Source: Diadophis punctatus similis (lineage: Eukaryota > Chordata > Lepidosauria > Squamata > Dipsadidae). From it: 64,000 nucleotides of DNA. Below, piece after piece: positions 22,108 to 34,509 of this stretch. The notes under the pieces were generated by a model. That model did no database searches. It was not told the DNA's origin and was given only the letters and a program-made list of their open reading frames with translations. The stretch's first letter is position 1. Every line of letters starts with the position of its first letter. The DNA lies in assembly GCA_023053685.1 (NCBI GenBank), contig JALIGW010000021.1, forward strand, positions 14,958,147 through 15,022,146, in the 5' to 3' direction. Made by a program: the position numbers and the translations under genes.

Positions 22108-22435
22108 AGCCCCCAATATTTGAGGGCTCCTACAAAGATGAGGGGGACAAACTATTCTCCAAAGCAGCAAAAGGCAAGACAAGAAGCAACGATGGAAACT
22201 AACCAGGAGAGAAGCAACCTAGAACTAATGAGAAATTTCCTGAGTGTGAGAAAAATTAACTAGTAGAATGGTTTAGTAGAGCTAATTTCCAGAAGTTGTG
22301 GAAGCTCCATCACTGGAGGCTTTCAAGAAGAGACTGGGCAACCATTTATCTGAAATGGGGTAGGGTCTCCTTGCTTGAGCAGGAGGTTGGAGTAGAAGAT
22401 CTCCAAGGTCCCTTCCAACTTTATTGTTCTATGAG
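22108..22435 (+). mobile_element. CR1 LINE 3' end
   Basis: Matches the CR1 body ('caaactattctccaaagca', 'gagaagcaacctagaacta', 'gaagagactgggcaaccat', 'ggttggagtagaagatctcc') and ends in TTGTTCTATG. A short internal duplication of the 'agtagagctaatttcc' region is peculiar to this copy. Confidence 0.85.
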
Positions 22436-22536
22436 TAGGAATCTAGTCGAAGCTTATTTTGTTGCAGGTTGCAAGGTAGGGTATAATAATAAAAGAGATC
22501 TAATGTTTTCCCATCCTCTAAACAAGATTGGAGATT

Positions 22537-22632
22537 AGAATAGAATAGAATAGAATAGAATAGAATTCTTTATTGGCCAAGTGTGATTGGACACACAAGG
22601 AATTTGTCTTTGGTGCATATGTGCATATGTTG
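22537..22632 (-). mobile_element. Snake1-like CR1/L3 3' end with (AATAG)n tail
   Basis: Starts with AGAAT/AATAG units (22537-22565) and continues 'tctttattggccaagtg' and 'gaatttgtctttggtgcat', the reverse complement of 3430-3507. This is an extremely 5'-truncated copy. Confidence 0.9.
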
Positions 22633-23294
22633 GGAACATTAATTAATTAATTTGCAGGAACCAGGATTTTTCAGGTTACAAATTTGGGTCGAGTCATTGT
22701 GTTTTATGCAAACTGGCATCTCTTTACAACAGAATGCTTCTAAGTTGACACATCAACATGATCTTTGCTCCCATCTGAGTCGTGACTTTTCCCGGATATT
22801 TTCCCTACTGCAAATTCTTCTAAGATGCTGCCTGTGATTTGGGCAGCTCCCTGTTTTTACTTCCTCCAGCACTCATGTTTTTGCAAGTAACTAGCCAAAT
22901 CATAAAAAGCAGCCTTTATATTTTCTTTCTCTTTTTTTTAATGAATTTGATTCAGTTTATCTCTTGTGAGAGTGATCTATCTCCGAACAAAAAAAATAGA
23001 GGTGCTGATTTCCCTAGACACCTGCTTCAGTGCTACAGGAGCGAAGCAAAATTTCTACCATTTTTTTCTTTTCACTTGCAAGTAAAGGGCAAAAGATGTT
23101 GGATCCCAATCTATGTCACACTGTGTGCATGAGGTGTGCAAAAGAAGAACATCAAGGAAAGGCATAGAAATGGTTTCAAGCAGCAGCTGAGGGCAGGAAA
23201 AGCAAACAGTGAGCAAGATTAACCAGGTACATTTTGTTCTTTATCAGAAAAGACAGCATTTATGGATAGTTTACCTTATATTATGCAACACAGG
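22633..23294. other. unassigned sequence
   Basis: No element or exon recognised. Confidence 0.4.
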
Positions 23295-23588
23295 CAATAG
23301 TGGGATTCAAATCTTTTTACTACCGGTTCTGTGGGCGTGGTGTGGTGGGCATGGTGTGCTTGGTGGGCGTGGCTTGGTGGGCGTGGCAGGGGAAGGATAC
23401 TGCAAAATCCCCATTTCCTCCCGATCAGCTGGGACTCGGGAGGCAGAGAATAGATGGGGGCGGGGCCAGTCAGAGGTGGTATTTACCGGTTCTCCGAACT
23501 ACGCAAAATTTCCGAACTATTTACCGGTTTCTCTGAACTAGCTACCAGTTCTCCAGAACTGGTCAGAACCTGCTGAAATCCACCTCTG
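23295..23588. mobile_element. non-autonomous hAT-like element, 294 bp
   Basis: Starts CAATAGTGGGATTCAAAT and ends GAAATCCACCTCTG. It has 'actaccggttctgtgggcg' near the left end and repeated 'accggttctc' and 'gaactat' words at the right. The flanks AACACAGG (23287-23294) and AACATAGG (23589-23596) match at 7 of 8 positions. Confidence 0.75.
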
Positions 23589-23784
23589 AACATAGGATAA
23601 ACTCTGCCTTTAAAACCTGCTTCAAATGATACATTACTGCTTTTTAAAAAAAAACAAACAAGCACCTATTTTACAAGCAGATGCTTTAATTTTGCTCTGA
23701 AACCACTTTGTTGTCTTAGTCATGATCTAAAACGAGATATTTTGAGTTCCATTTTGGAGGCTAATTTTTAAAATGAAAAATTTA

Positions 23785-26363
23785 TTAGTTATTTATTTAT
23801 TTATTTTGTTATTCTTATATGCCGCCCAACTCCCGAAGGACTCAGGGCGGCGTACAACAAAGAGAAATACAAGAATAATCAAAATTTCATAAATTTAAAA
23901 ACAGTACAAAATTTAAAAAAACAATATAAAAGCAACAACATCCATTCAGCAACATACATACTTGGGGGGTAAGCTCGAATGGGGTTAAGCTGTCCCCCCC
24001 ACCTGCAGGAAGAGCCATGTCTTAACGGCCTTTCGGAAGGCCAGCAGAGTGGGGATGGTTCGGGTCTCTGGGGGGAGCTGGTTCCAGAGCACGGGGCCAG
24101 CCACAGAGAAGGCCCTCCCCCTGGGGCCCACCAGCCGGCATTGCTTGGCCGACGGGACCCGGAGGAGGCCAACTCTGTGGGCCCTAACCGGTCGGAGGGA
24201 AGTATGAGGCAGAATGCGGGTCCCGGAGATATCCTGGTCCTAAGCCATGAAGGGCTTTAAAGATGGTGATCAACACCTGAATTGGACCCGGAGACCGATG
24301 GGCAACCAATGCAGCTGGCGGAGTATCGGTGTCACGTGGGTGTACCTTGGCACACCCACCACAGCATGCGCAGCCGCATTTTGCACCAACTGAAGTCTCC
24401 GGATACTCTTCAAGGGTAGCCCCATGTAGAGCGCATTGCAGTAGTCCAAACGCGAGGTGACAAGGGCATGAGTGACCGTGAGCAAGGCCTCCTTCTCAAA
24501 TATGGCCGCAGCTGTGCACCAGGCGGACCTGTGCAAAGGCCCCCCTAGCCACAGCAGAAAGATGATGATCTAATTTTAGCTGTGGATCTAGGAGGACCCC
24601 CAAGTTGCGGACCTGGTCCGAGGGAGTCAGTTTCGCACCCTCGAAGACCAAGGAGGGACAGTTATCATGGTCCTTAGGAGGCATATCCACAGCCACTCGG
24701 TCTTGTCGGGATAAGTCTGAGTCTGTTCCTCCCCATCCAGATCTTAACGTCGTCCAGGCATCGGCACATTACATCAACTGCTCCCTGAAGTCAGACGGGG
24801 TGGTGATGTACAGCTGGGTGTCGTCAGCGTACTGATGGAAACACACCCCATGTCTGCGAATGATCTCACCAACGGTTTCATGTAGATGTTAAACAGGATG
24901 GGCGAGAGAACCGACCCCTGGGGCACCCCACATGATAGAGGCCTGAGGGACGATCTCTGCCCTCCTGCCAACACCGACTGCATCCGATCGGCGAGATAAG
25001 AGGAGAACCACCGCAAAACGGTGCCTCCCACTCCCAACTCGCCGAGCCGATGCAGAAGGATACCATGGTCGATGGTATCGAAAGCCGCTGAGAGGTCAAG
25101 TAGCACCAGGATGGAGGAGTCCCCCCATCCCGGGCCCGCCAGAGATCATCCATCAGAGCGACCAAGGCAGTTTCTGTACTGTAGCCGCGCCTGAAACCCG
25201 ACTGATAAGGATCTAGATGATCTGTTTCATCCAGGAGCTGCAGAAGCTGAGTCACCACCACCTTCTCCACAACTTTCCCTAAAAAGGTAAGTTGGAGACT
25301 GGACGGTAGTTTTTCAAATCGGCTGGATCCAGGGAAGGCTTCTTCAGGAGGGGTCGCACCACCGCAGCTTTTAATGACTGCGGTACGGATCTCTCCGCAA
25401 AGAAGCGGTGATCACCCGCCTGGATCCAGCCGAATGCCATCTCCCTGCTGGCCGAGACCAGCCAGGAGGGCACGGGTCCAATAAACAGGTGGAGGTACCC
25501 ATCGCTCCCATAGCCCTGTCCACATCCTCGGGAGAAACAGGCCCAAACTCTTCCCATAATGGTGGACTAAGACTCGCCCCTGTCAACTCTATGGACTCTG
25601 CCCTGCCGGAGTCCAAATTTGACCGAATCTGAGCGACTTTATCCGACAGAAACTCAGCGAATTCCTCAGCTCTGCCTTGTAAGTGTTCTCGCTCCCCCCT
25701 TTTGCAAGGAGGAGCGAGTCACCCTAAACAAGGCGGCTGGACGAGAATCTGCGGACGCAATAAGAGCGGAAAGATAAGATCGTTTTGCGCCCTTATCGCC
25801 ACTAAATAAGATCTGATGTAAATTCTTAATAGTGTTCGGTCAGACTCGGTCTTTTTGGCCCTCCAGCGGCGCTCCAGACGTCTCTTCTGGCGTTTCATCT
25901 CTCGGAGCTCCTCGGTAAACCAGGGAGCTTTCCGGGATCCACTGCCACGGAGAGGTCGCTTAGGCGCAATTCGGTCTAGAGCCCCTGATGCTGCGATGTT
26001 CCAGGCAGCCACCAGGGCGTCAGCCGAATTGTGTACCAGGGTTTCAGGTATTTCCCCAAGTTCCCTCTGGAATCCTTCCGGCTCCATTAGGCGCCTGGGG
26101 CGGAACCACCTAGTCGGTCCCGCCTCCCTGCGGGGGAGGAATGGGGTTGTGAAATCCAGCCTCAGTAGGAAATGATCTGACCATGACAGTGGGGTGATGA
26201 CTATATCCCTTATCTTCAGATCATCTCTCCACTGCCCCGAGAGAAACACTAGGTCAAGCATGTGACCACCCTCATGAGTCGACCCTGAATTACTTGGGGT
26301 CAGGTCCATGGTTGTCATGGAATCCATGAACTCCTGAGCTGCCCCAGAGGTTTCGCCAGCATA
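23785..26363 (-). mobile_element. L2-like LINE, 5' truncated and decayed, 2.6 kb
   Basis: Read on the minus strand: endonuclease C-terminus, linker, reverse transcriptase, C-terminal region, a GC-rich 3' region and a terminus 'cgccctgagtccttcggg' then 'ggcggcatataag' with a tail of AAATA units. It is the largest LINE in the window and is GC-richer than its surroundings. Fragments of the same family lie at 52480-52697 and 58800-59085, and its terminus at 19164-19251. Confidence 0.85.
24270..26340 (-). pseudogene. L2-like ORF2 remnant: endonuclease end, RT, C-terminus
   Basis: The 202-codon frame 25719-26327 covers the endonuclease end (HMLDLVFLSG, the WSDH motif) and the basic linker (KAPWFTEELREMKRQKRRL). 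Further on in the minus-strand direction come [14 protein letters not shown] and [12 protein letters not shown] (about 25280-25390), [31 protein letters not shown] and [20 protein letters not shown]. The YADD region is shifted out of frame, near 24830. The piece 24270-24536 has LDYCNALYMGLP and RLQLVQNAAA near the C-terminus. At least three frame changes and several stops make it inactive. [13 protein letters not shown] and the [10 protein letters not shown] word are typical of the L2/CR1 group. Confidence 0.82.
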
Positions 26364-26704
26364 ATAAAATTAAGAGACCGGTTGAATATGTATGTATACG
26401 TCGAATGTAAATTGAATGTAACAAAGGTTGACATTGCAGGCAATATCCCTTTTTTAATTATGTCCCCTAAAAAAAGGATAATCTCGTATAATAAACTTCA
26501 GCAATAAAAAGGGAAAAAAAACTAGCAAAAGTTGTGTGAATCTGCACATATGAATCTATGCCTATGAAGACAGTGTGAAAGAGGTAAAGGTCAGTATAAA
26601 GAGATGTTTCATGAAACCGCTTCAAAATTATTTCAGTTTATAGATTTATAACTATAGAGTTAATTGAAAATTGGTGAAAATACCTGCATCCCCTTTTATT
26701 ATCC
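26364..26704. other. AT-rich unassigned sequence
   Basis: No recognised element. Confidence 0.4.
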
Positions 26705-27412
26705 AAAAGTGTTTTTTTCAAGAGTCAATTGGACTTTCTGATTTTTTTTTGAAGACATTTCACTTCTCATCCAGAAGCTTCTTCAGCTCTGACTGGATGG
26801 TGGGGAATGGAAGGATTTATGCTCCTTGCAGACAGCTGGTCATTCGCATCCTTTTAGAGAGTCATTGAGGCCACTTGGAGATTTACCTGTGCCCTCAGGG
26901 TCTCACCTGAGTGGTGCAAATGGGTGTGGAGCCTTCCTGGAACTCTTGAAAGGACTGTGTTGTAGACTGGAGATATATGAGGTCATATCCCTCCCCCTCT
27001 ATTGAGAGAGGGCTGTTCAATTTTGACATAAGTTGCCTCTTTGTCCCGTCTTTCAAACCACCGGTCCTCTCTGTCCCAGAATGTGGACTTTGCTGTCTTC
27101 AGAAGAGTGGCTTTTGTCTTTTAAATGCAGATGGACTGCTGAATTTTGTCCTGATGGGCTTGTTCTCCTATGTTGTGCCATGCATTTGTGAAGTGGTTGT
27201 TTTGTTTCCCCAATGTACAGATCTGCAAATGACCAGCTGCCTGCAAGGAATATAAATCCTTCCATTCCCCACCATCCAGTCAGAACTGAAGAAGCTTCTT
27301 GGATGAGAAGCGAAACATCTTCAAAGAAAAACCAGAAAGTCCAGTTGCCTCTTGAAAAAGCACCTTTGGGACAACCGTGACCTGGATGACTGAGGACCTC
27401 CATAGACACCTC
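26705..27412 (-). mobile_element. Penelope-like element (family A), terminal repeats in inverse orientation
   Basis: The left arm (caagagtcaattggacttt, catttcacttctcatccag) and right arm (ttggatgagaagcgaaaca, ccagttgcctcttgaaaaag, gggacaaccgtgacctgg) are inverse copies about 600 bp apart. They enclose a GIY-YIG endonuclease remnant on the minus strand. This copy gives the identity of all shorter family-A repeats here. Confidence 0.82.
27053..27260 (-). pseudogene. PLE GIY-YIG endonuclease remnant
   Basis: Minus-strand translation gives DLYIGETKQPLHKCMAQHRR followed by SGQNSAVHLHLKDKSHS and the HIL region. YIGETKQPL corresponds to the YIG half of the GIY-YIG motif of Penelope-like elements. 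The RT is absent and the frame runs into the terminal repeat, so this is only the end of the ORF. Confidence 0.82.
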
Positions 27413-29632
27413 CTTTCATCTGTTTTTCTCATCAGTGTTGAATAGCAAAGATGACACATTCATCTCAAAAGCCCACATTCATCTCAAAAGCCCGGTTTGA
27501 CATCTGATTAATCCAATGAGTACAGTGGTAAAAGCATTCCTTTTTTTAGAAGGCACAATTTAAAACTGAGAATCATTGTTCAAAACAGAACATTGGGTGC
27601 ACTTCCATATTTAGCACCGCAGCAAACCTTATTTACAGAAGTGTGTAAATGTTGTCTAAACAGGCATTTAAATAGATTTTAAATGGCAATGCTTTGGTCA
27701 GGGTTTCCAGAACCGCTAAATTTAAAAAAAAATGGTTATAAGACAATCTTGTCCAAATGAGTAACTTTAATAGACCATTTTCAATCGCATTGCCTATTAA
27801 AGCAATAAAAGCAGAAAATGACAACCGTTATTTCATCTGAAATACACCAGAACGTTTCAGAATTGTTCAACATTTCGGAGTCAAAAAGCGCTCGTTAAAA
27901 GCGGGCGAACTCCCTGAACTGTGAAGGGGGAAAAATGCCCAGCATTTGGCAGGAGGTTGAAGAACTAATCACAAAGCCATTGGTTTAAATGAAAAATCAA
28001 CACCTTTACTGTTTAGCTTTACTGCTCGGCTGTCATTGCTAGAATTAACAAAATATTGATTGTAATTAACGTCCCCCTGCCTTGAAACGTCTTCCTGAAA
28101 CGCTACTCATTGTCTCTTGAGCGGTTCCAGTTTGCAAGCAAAGAGAAAAAGAAAAAAGACACAGCCACTAATCAGACACTGAGCGTGTTGGAAGACGAGA
28201 AGAAGGACATTCAATGTTGCTGGCCGTGGATGACACCTATCACCCGATTCTGAAGTCTTCCCTCCTGCTTTTCGTCCCTCCCCCATTATCCCCCCCTCCC
28301 AAGCCGGCGTTGTGAGATACACCACCTTCCCCTGTGCTTGCTGGGCACGGGAGCGCTCCATGCCACCAGGTTAAAGCCAACAAATGTCACTTCCCAAGAG
28401 AATACACCATCTTAATTGGAGTTATTTAAATAGAAGGTGAGGAGTGGAACGAGGTAGATTGGATGGTGTCATTTCGGAATATTCTTTCTTCAGTTGGCCT
28501 CCCTTGATTAATATTAAGCTTTGGGGGGGGGGGCGTATGGCAAGCTCAAAGTGTCTTTTGTCCCAATTTCTCTGTTTTTAAAATTCCCTACAGACCCTGG
28601 CTGCATTCACATGTTGTGCTAACCCATAAAGCATGGTTTCTAAACCCCGATGGCTAGGTTCACATGGCATACTAAGCCTGGATCAAATAGACACATTATG
28701 GCTCAGCCTGATGTATGAGAACAAGTACAATAGCAGAGAACAGATTCCCCCAGCAGGTTTAATGCTCTCCTGCAGCACAGAAGATCCCTGAAGGAAGCAT
28801 AACTCTATGTCAAGAAGGAGCCATTTATTTTTACAAGAATGGACGTTCACTTATCACCATCCATTATCAACCATCGTCCTCTTTCCTCGTCTTGCTGGAG
28901 GCAGAGTGGATAAGTAGCTTCTACAACCATCCTGGAAACCTGGTGAGACCCGTATCTCCGGATCCATGGCACAATCCATGCTTCTTCTTCAGAAGGAGAA
29001 GTCCCAACAATTCAGCTTCCTTTGGGTCAGCCTTGGTTGACCAAACTAGAAAACCCAAGTTATGGATGCCATGTACCATTTCCGTTATACAGTTGCAGTA
29101 ACTGAATCTTGCAAGTCTAAATATGCTTCTCTCCTCCCTTTCTTTACCTTCATGAGAACTTCAAAGGGTCACGTCCATGATGCTTCCTCACATGACATTT
29201 CAGCTTTAGACTCAAATTTCTTTTATCTGACAGTTATCTTGGTTGCTTCTCTTCCTCCTGTTCCTAAAGGTTCTTCCTACAACCCCTTCCCGTTTGCTAG
29301 AGGCCTCTTTTGTCGATGCATCAGACACACTTTCTTCTCCATATCTACAAAGGGACTGTCCACCCTCTGTTTTTGTGTGTTTTTTTTGTTTGTTTGTTTG
29401 TTTTTGTTTTGTTTTTCTGTTCTCCAGTTTCCACCACATGCAGAAGAGGGAAGGAAACAATGAGAAAACACCAATCAGTTGACATTCTGATGGTCCTCTA
29501 GGACTTTAGAGATCTGAAGGCAAGTAGGATGCTGGAGGGAACTAGGCCAACCTGCCTTCAGATACTTCTTCTTCTGGTCACATATGGGGTTGGCCTAGCC
29601 CAAGGCATGCCCTGTTAAAAGCAATTTTTCCT
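27413..29632. other. single-copy sequence, candidate conserved non-coding region in part
   Basis: No recognised transposon. 27780-28450 is mixed-composition sequence with AT-rich words (attgattgtaattaacg, near 28060) of the kind seen in vertebrate non-coding conserved blocks. 28860-29560 is pyrimidine-rich with frames up to 133 codons but no domain. No splice-bounded exon can be argued. Confidence 0.3.
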
Positions 29633-29730
29633 TTTTTTATTTTTTTATTTTTTTATTTATTTAGTGGGATTTATATACCGCCTCACAGTGCAAGCACTCT
29701 CTAAGCGGTTTACACCAGTAAGCAGTAAGT
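29633..29730 (-). mobile_element. SINE 3' fragment (L2/MIR-like tail)
   Basis: TTTATTT-rich tail then 'ataccgcctcacagtgcaag' and 'ctctctaagcggtttacac', identical to the tail of the 19418-19664 SINE. The head is missing. Confidence 0.8.
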
Positions 29731-30207
29731 TATCCCATCCTTTTAGAAGCCACATTCCATGAAAAATGCAACAAAGGAGAACTATTACACTGATGCTGCT
29801 TTAGCAATTCCTCCCAGTCATGAACATCATTTTCAGAAGAATCTTCCTACGACTTTACTCCCATTTGTTTCCATTAACCTAAAGAACAATGGGAAGAAAA
29901 ATAAGCCAACCTGAAGCAGAAACTCCCAATTTGGCTCCTGCTAGACAATACCTGGAGTGGCTTTACGCTGCTGATTCTGCATGACTAATTGATTGCTTCA
30001 GCTGGGGGTTAATTAATTAATTAGTAGCAGGGCTGCATTAAAGATTGGCGGCATTCAGAGCTCTCCTAATGGACGCCATCTACAAAAGCTTTATTAGTAC
30101 ATAAAACGAGTGTTTAAAATCCACACGGCAACTAATACGCTATAAAATTACTTGCTTCATTATGTATTTTGGTTACTTTCTTCACATTGTGCAGTATCTC
30201 TTACTGG

Positions 30208-30212
<5 letters not shown>
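29731..30212. other. single-copy AT-rich sequence, candidate regulatory island
   Basis: 29990-30150 has repeated TTAATTAATTAATTAG (about 30009-30024) and a dense non-repetitive context (gcggcattcagagctctcc). It lies directly beside a CT array. No repeat recognised. Confidence 0.3.
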
Positions 30213-30269
<57 letters not shown>

Positions 30270-30288
30270 CCTCCCTCCCTCCCTCCCT

Positions 30289-30336
<48 letters not shown>
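30213..30336. repeat. (CT)n-(CCCT)n-(CT)n microsatellite
   Basis: A CT run, about eight CCCT units, then a CT run: a symmetrical compound array. Confidence 0.95.
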
Positions 30337-30337
<1 letters not shown>

Positions 30338-30874
30338 TTTTGCCAGCCAGTTTTAACTGCCTATTTGAAATCAATTTCTCTAATAATGGCCTTAATGAGC
30401 TCATCAATTAAGGCTGCCATAATGGAATGTAACTCTGTGGTTTCAGTTATCAGTTAAACTCTGGAACTAATTTTCATGCTTCATCTATCAAAAATGATTG
30501 GCTAATATTGTTTAGCTGCTGCTTCAGCCCGATAGGGAGACCCTCAGCCCTCTCTGCTAATGTCCGAAGGCCGACATTTTTCTTGGGAGAGAGAAAAGGG
30601 TGGGAAGAGGATTGGGAACAGGGAAGAACAATGAAGAGAGGGAGCCGAGAGCCGTTTGGCCATTTCCAAGACCCCCAGGGAATGTGATTGTCTTTCTCAA
30701 AGCCAACATGGTAATTAGTCGTAATGGATTACATTTTCAAACATATTAGATAAGATGATCGTTCCACTTGGAAAAGCCCATTATGAGTTTACCTCTCTCT
30801 CTTTCGCCGTTTTAATAAGCATTGGCCTTCTCAATGACCCCTTTAAATAACAGTATAACTAGCCAATGGAGCTA

Positions 30875-30878
<4 letters not shown>
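30337..30878. other. single-copy sequence, candidate conserved non-coding region
   Basis: 30355-30560 and 30655-30830 are non-repetitive with words such as 'ctcatcaattaaggctgcc' and 'ggctaatattgtttagctg'. They show the even composition typical of regulatory sequence. No coding frame. Conservation is untested. Confidence 0.3.
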
Positions 30879-30959
<81 letters not shown>

Positions 30960-31024
30960 TGTATGTATGTATGTATGTATGTATGTATGTATGTATGTAT
31001 GTATGTATGTATGTATGTATGTAT
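30879..31024. repeat. (AT)n-(TATG)n compound microsatellite
   Basis: About 52 bases of AT followed by about 23 TATG units, ending at 31024. Confidence 0.96.
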
Positions 31025-32894
31025 TTTGAAGCATGCTTTAGGTAGTAGAGGTCTACCAGTGCTTAGACTGTCTGGCTAAAAACATCGGAGTTTCCAACTG
31101 CGATAGGAAGGGGAAATGGCCAGTTCTTTTCAAAATGTCCAACTTGGCATACCCAGATTATGACTGAGAGAAAGGAGTTCAGAGGCTATTTTCTACATAC
31201 AATTTTTAAAGGGGTGTAAGAGAGCATTACTGGATGGCAGTTGGTTCGACATCAGGCCGTAACCCTTAACTCCTGAGTTTAAACATGCTTGGGATAAACA
31301 CATATCTATCATCTGACAAAAATAAATAAATAAAAATAGAATAAAATTTAAAAAAATAGTTATTGGCATTGACAAATTCACTGTCAGTTAATTGCAAAAG
31401 GCAGCCTTGCTTGGAACAGCTTAAATCCTGCAAAGGATACTCTAACACCATCAGACATAGATATCGACCTCTCCCAGATCCTTGGGAAGGACTGGATCGG
31501 TGGACAAAAATGCCAAATTCAGCCTGGTTGACTGTGCATCAAACCATAATAATATTAAAAAAATAAATGAAAAGTTAATAATTAAAAATTAATTAATTAA
31601 AAAGAACAGAAAAACAAACAAGCAAAACACTCAAAGGTCAGGCTTGATGGACCACCAAGTCTTTCTCTGCCCTCCGTTTTCTCTGTTTTTATGTCAATGA
31701 AGCAGCTTTGCGATGATGAGGAAGGGTCTTTTAGCCCTCAGACCTAAATAAGGCGATTAGCACATTCTCTCCAGTACAAATGAAATACCACAGTATGAAC
31801 GATGGGCTTTGTGGTTGTTTGAAAATGCAGGAAGCATTAATGCCATCCTAGCTAAGCTTGCCCACCAACGTCTTTTACAAACAATTTAGATCTCCTGTTC
31901 TAAACTCTATTTTAAAAGAGAGGATCCAGATTTGAAAGAATAAAGAGAATAACGACAGATTTGTTTTTAAAGTTTCCTCTTCTGTCGAGGTGAGCAGAGC
32001 CATCCAATGTTTTGAAGCATCTTTGTCACGATTTGTGCCTCGGTATAAAATGAAACTAGAAGGCACGTGAAGAAGGGTGCTGACTTATTTAACCACTGGG
32101 TTTTACTCTAAGTTTTAAAGTTCTGGAATTCTTGGAGCAGAAAATAATAGGAAATAGAATGGAGTAAACAAAAACAGCAGTAAATGAAATAGCTACAAAA
32201 ACAAGGAACAGGGAAATAGCACCAACTGTTACATTCCCTTGATGGAATGGAACATATTCAGAGGTACTAAAATCAAAATCTCAGATGAAAAAAAGCAAAG
32301 CTTCTCTCAAACGGATTTCAAATCCTGAAGATGCCATCAGGGGTGTCTATAGGGTGTGGTCAAAAAGATCCAAGATGATTGGCAGATGCTGGATTGAAGC
32401 CCCGCCTCTTTTTTTATACATGCAAAGCAGGAGGAACTTCCATGACAGCATTCTGGCTGCCATCTTGATTTTTTTTTCTTACCATTCAAAATACTAATCC
32501 AACATTCCTCTGCTTTGGTAGCTTTTTCAGATCTCAGCATAAATATTTATATTGCCCTAAAAACCAAATATCAATGCTCCAAAAAATTGAGAAAGATGTT
32601 GGAGGGATCAGTAGATTTCTCTCTTTATTTACCTCCATTACCATTCATGCTTCCTTGGTTCCTTTCCCCTAGAAATACATACGCACACTTAATACGATAA
32701 AGGAACAGGGGACTCTAATTTGGGGATGTAATAAAAAAGGAAGGAAGGAAGGACTTTAAATTGTCTTGATCTTGCCAATTCTTGTGGCAAATGCATTTCA
32801 AGTTTCCAAGTCAGAGAAAAAAAATGCCAATTGCCGACAGAGCTTAGAGCTAAAGTTAGAACAAGAGTTTGCTTTGAGAATCAGACACCTATTT
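31025..32894. other. unique sequence, mostly unassigned
   Basis: Nothing firm. A weak inverted pair around 32360-32480 (atccaagatgattggcag versus ctggctgccatcttgat) may be a decayed palindromic MITE. A-rich patches lie at 31550-31610. Confidence 0.4.
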
Positions 32895-34509
32895 CTTCCT
32901 CCTTCTCCTTCCTTTCCTTTCCTTTCCTTTCCTTTCCTTTCCTTTCCTTTCCTTTCCTTTCCTTTCTCCTTTCCTTTCCTTTCCTTTCTTTTCCTTCCTT
33001 CTTTCCTTTCCTTTCCTTTCTCCTTTCCTTTACTTTCCTTTCCTTTCCTTTCTCCTTTCCTTTCCTTTCCTTTCCTTTCCTTTCCTTTCCTTTCCTTTCT
33101 CCTTTCCTTTCCTTTCCTTTCTTTTCCTTTCCTTTCCTTTCCTTTCTTTTCCTTCCTTCTTTCCTTTCCTTTCCTTTCTCCTTTCCTTTCCTTTCCTTTC
33201 CTTTCCTTTCTTTTCCTTCCTTCTTTCCTTTCCTTTCCTTTCTCCTTTCCTTTCCTTTCCTTTCCTTTCCTTTCCTTTCCTTCTTTCCTTTCCTTTCCTT
33301 TCCTTTCCTTTCCTTTCCTTTCCTTTCCTTTCCTTTCCTTTCCTTTCCTTTCTCCTTTCCTTTCCTTTCCTTTCCTTTCTCCTTTCCTTTCCTTTCCTTT
33401 CCTTTCCTTTCCTTTCTCCTTTCCTTTCCTTTCCTTTCTTTTCCTTCCTTCTTTCCTTTCCTTTCCTTTCTCCTTTCCTTTACTTTCCTTTCCTTTCCTT
33501 TCTCCTTTCCTTTCCTTTCCTTTCCTTCCTTCCTTTCCTTTCCTTTCCTTTCTCCTTTCCTTTCCTTTCCTTTCTTTTCCTTTCCTTTCCTTTCCTTTCT
33601 TTTCCTTCCTTCTTTCCTTTCCTTTCCTTTCTCCTTTCCTTTCCTTTCCTTTCCTTTCCTTTCTTTTCCTTCCTTCTTTCCTTTCCTTTCCTTTCTCCTT
33701 TCCTTTCCTTTCCTTTCCTTTCCTTTCCTTTCCTTCTTTCCTTTCCTTTCCTTTCCTTTCCTTTCCTTTCTTTCCTTTCCTTTCCTTTCCTTTCCTTTCC
33801 TTTCCTTTCTCCTTTCCTTTCCTTTCCTTTCCTTTCTCCTTTCCTTTCCTTTCCTTTCCTTTCCTTTCCTTTCTCCTCCTTCCTTTCCTTTCCTTTCCTT
33901 TCCTTTCCTTTCCTTTCTCCTTTCCTTTCCTTTCTTTTCCTTTCCTTTCCTTTCCTTTCTCCTTTCCTTTCCTTTCCTTTCCTTTCTCCTTTCCTTTCCT
34001 TTCCTTTCCTTTCCTTTCCTTTCCTTTCCTTTCTCCTTTCCTTTCCTTTCCTTTCCTTTCCTTTCCTTTCCTTTCCTTTCCTTTCCTTTCTCCTTTCCTT
34101 TCCTTTCCTTTCTTTTCCTTTCCTTTCCTTTCCTTTCCTTTCTCCTTTCCTTTCCTTTCCTTTCCTTTCTCCTTTCCTTTCCTTTCCTTTCCTTTCCTTT
34201 CCTTTCTCCTTTCCTTTCCTTTCCTTTCCTTTCCTTTCCTTTCCTTTCTCCTTTCCTTTCCTTTCCTTTCTCCTTTCCTTTCTCCTTTCCTTTCCTTTCC
34301 TTTCCTTTCTCCTTTCCTTTCCTTTCTTTTCCTTTCTCCTTTCCTTTCCTTTCTTTCCTTCCTTCTTTCCTTTCCTTTCCTTTCCTTTCCTTTCCTTCTT
34401 TCCTTTCCTTTCCTTTCCTTCCTTTCCTTTCTCCTTTCCTTTCCTTTCTTTTCCTTCCTTCTTTCCTTTCCTTTCCTTTCTCCTTTCCTTTCCTTTCTTT
34501 TCCTTTCCT
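32895..34509. repeat. 1.6-kb (TTTCC)n polypyrimidine array
   Basis: Almost pure pyrimidine on the + strand. The main unit is TTTCC with TCTCC, TTTTC and TTCC variants. A variant-marked segment (32980-33300) is repeated at about 33430-33750. Both copies carry the rare 'tttactttcc' word (33031 and 33481) and the same order of 'cttttccttccttcttt' words. Frames of over 500 codons on both strands are artefacts. Confidence 0.97.

Noticed and set aside
27053..27409. GIY-YIG nuclease as a host gene
   Set aside because: The frame continues into the terminal repeat of a Penelope-like element that is repeated throughout the window.
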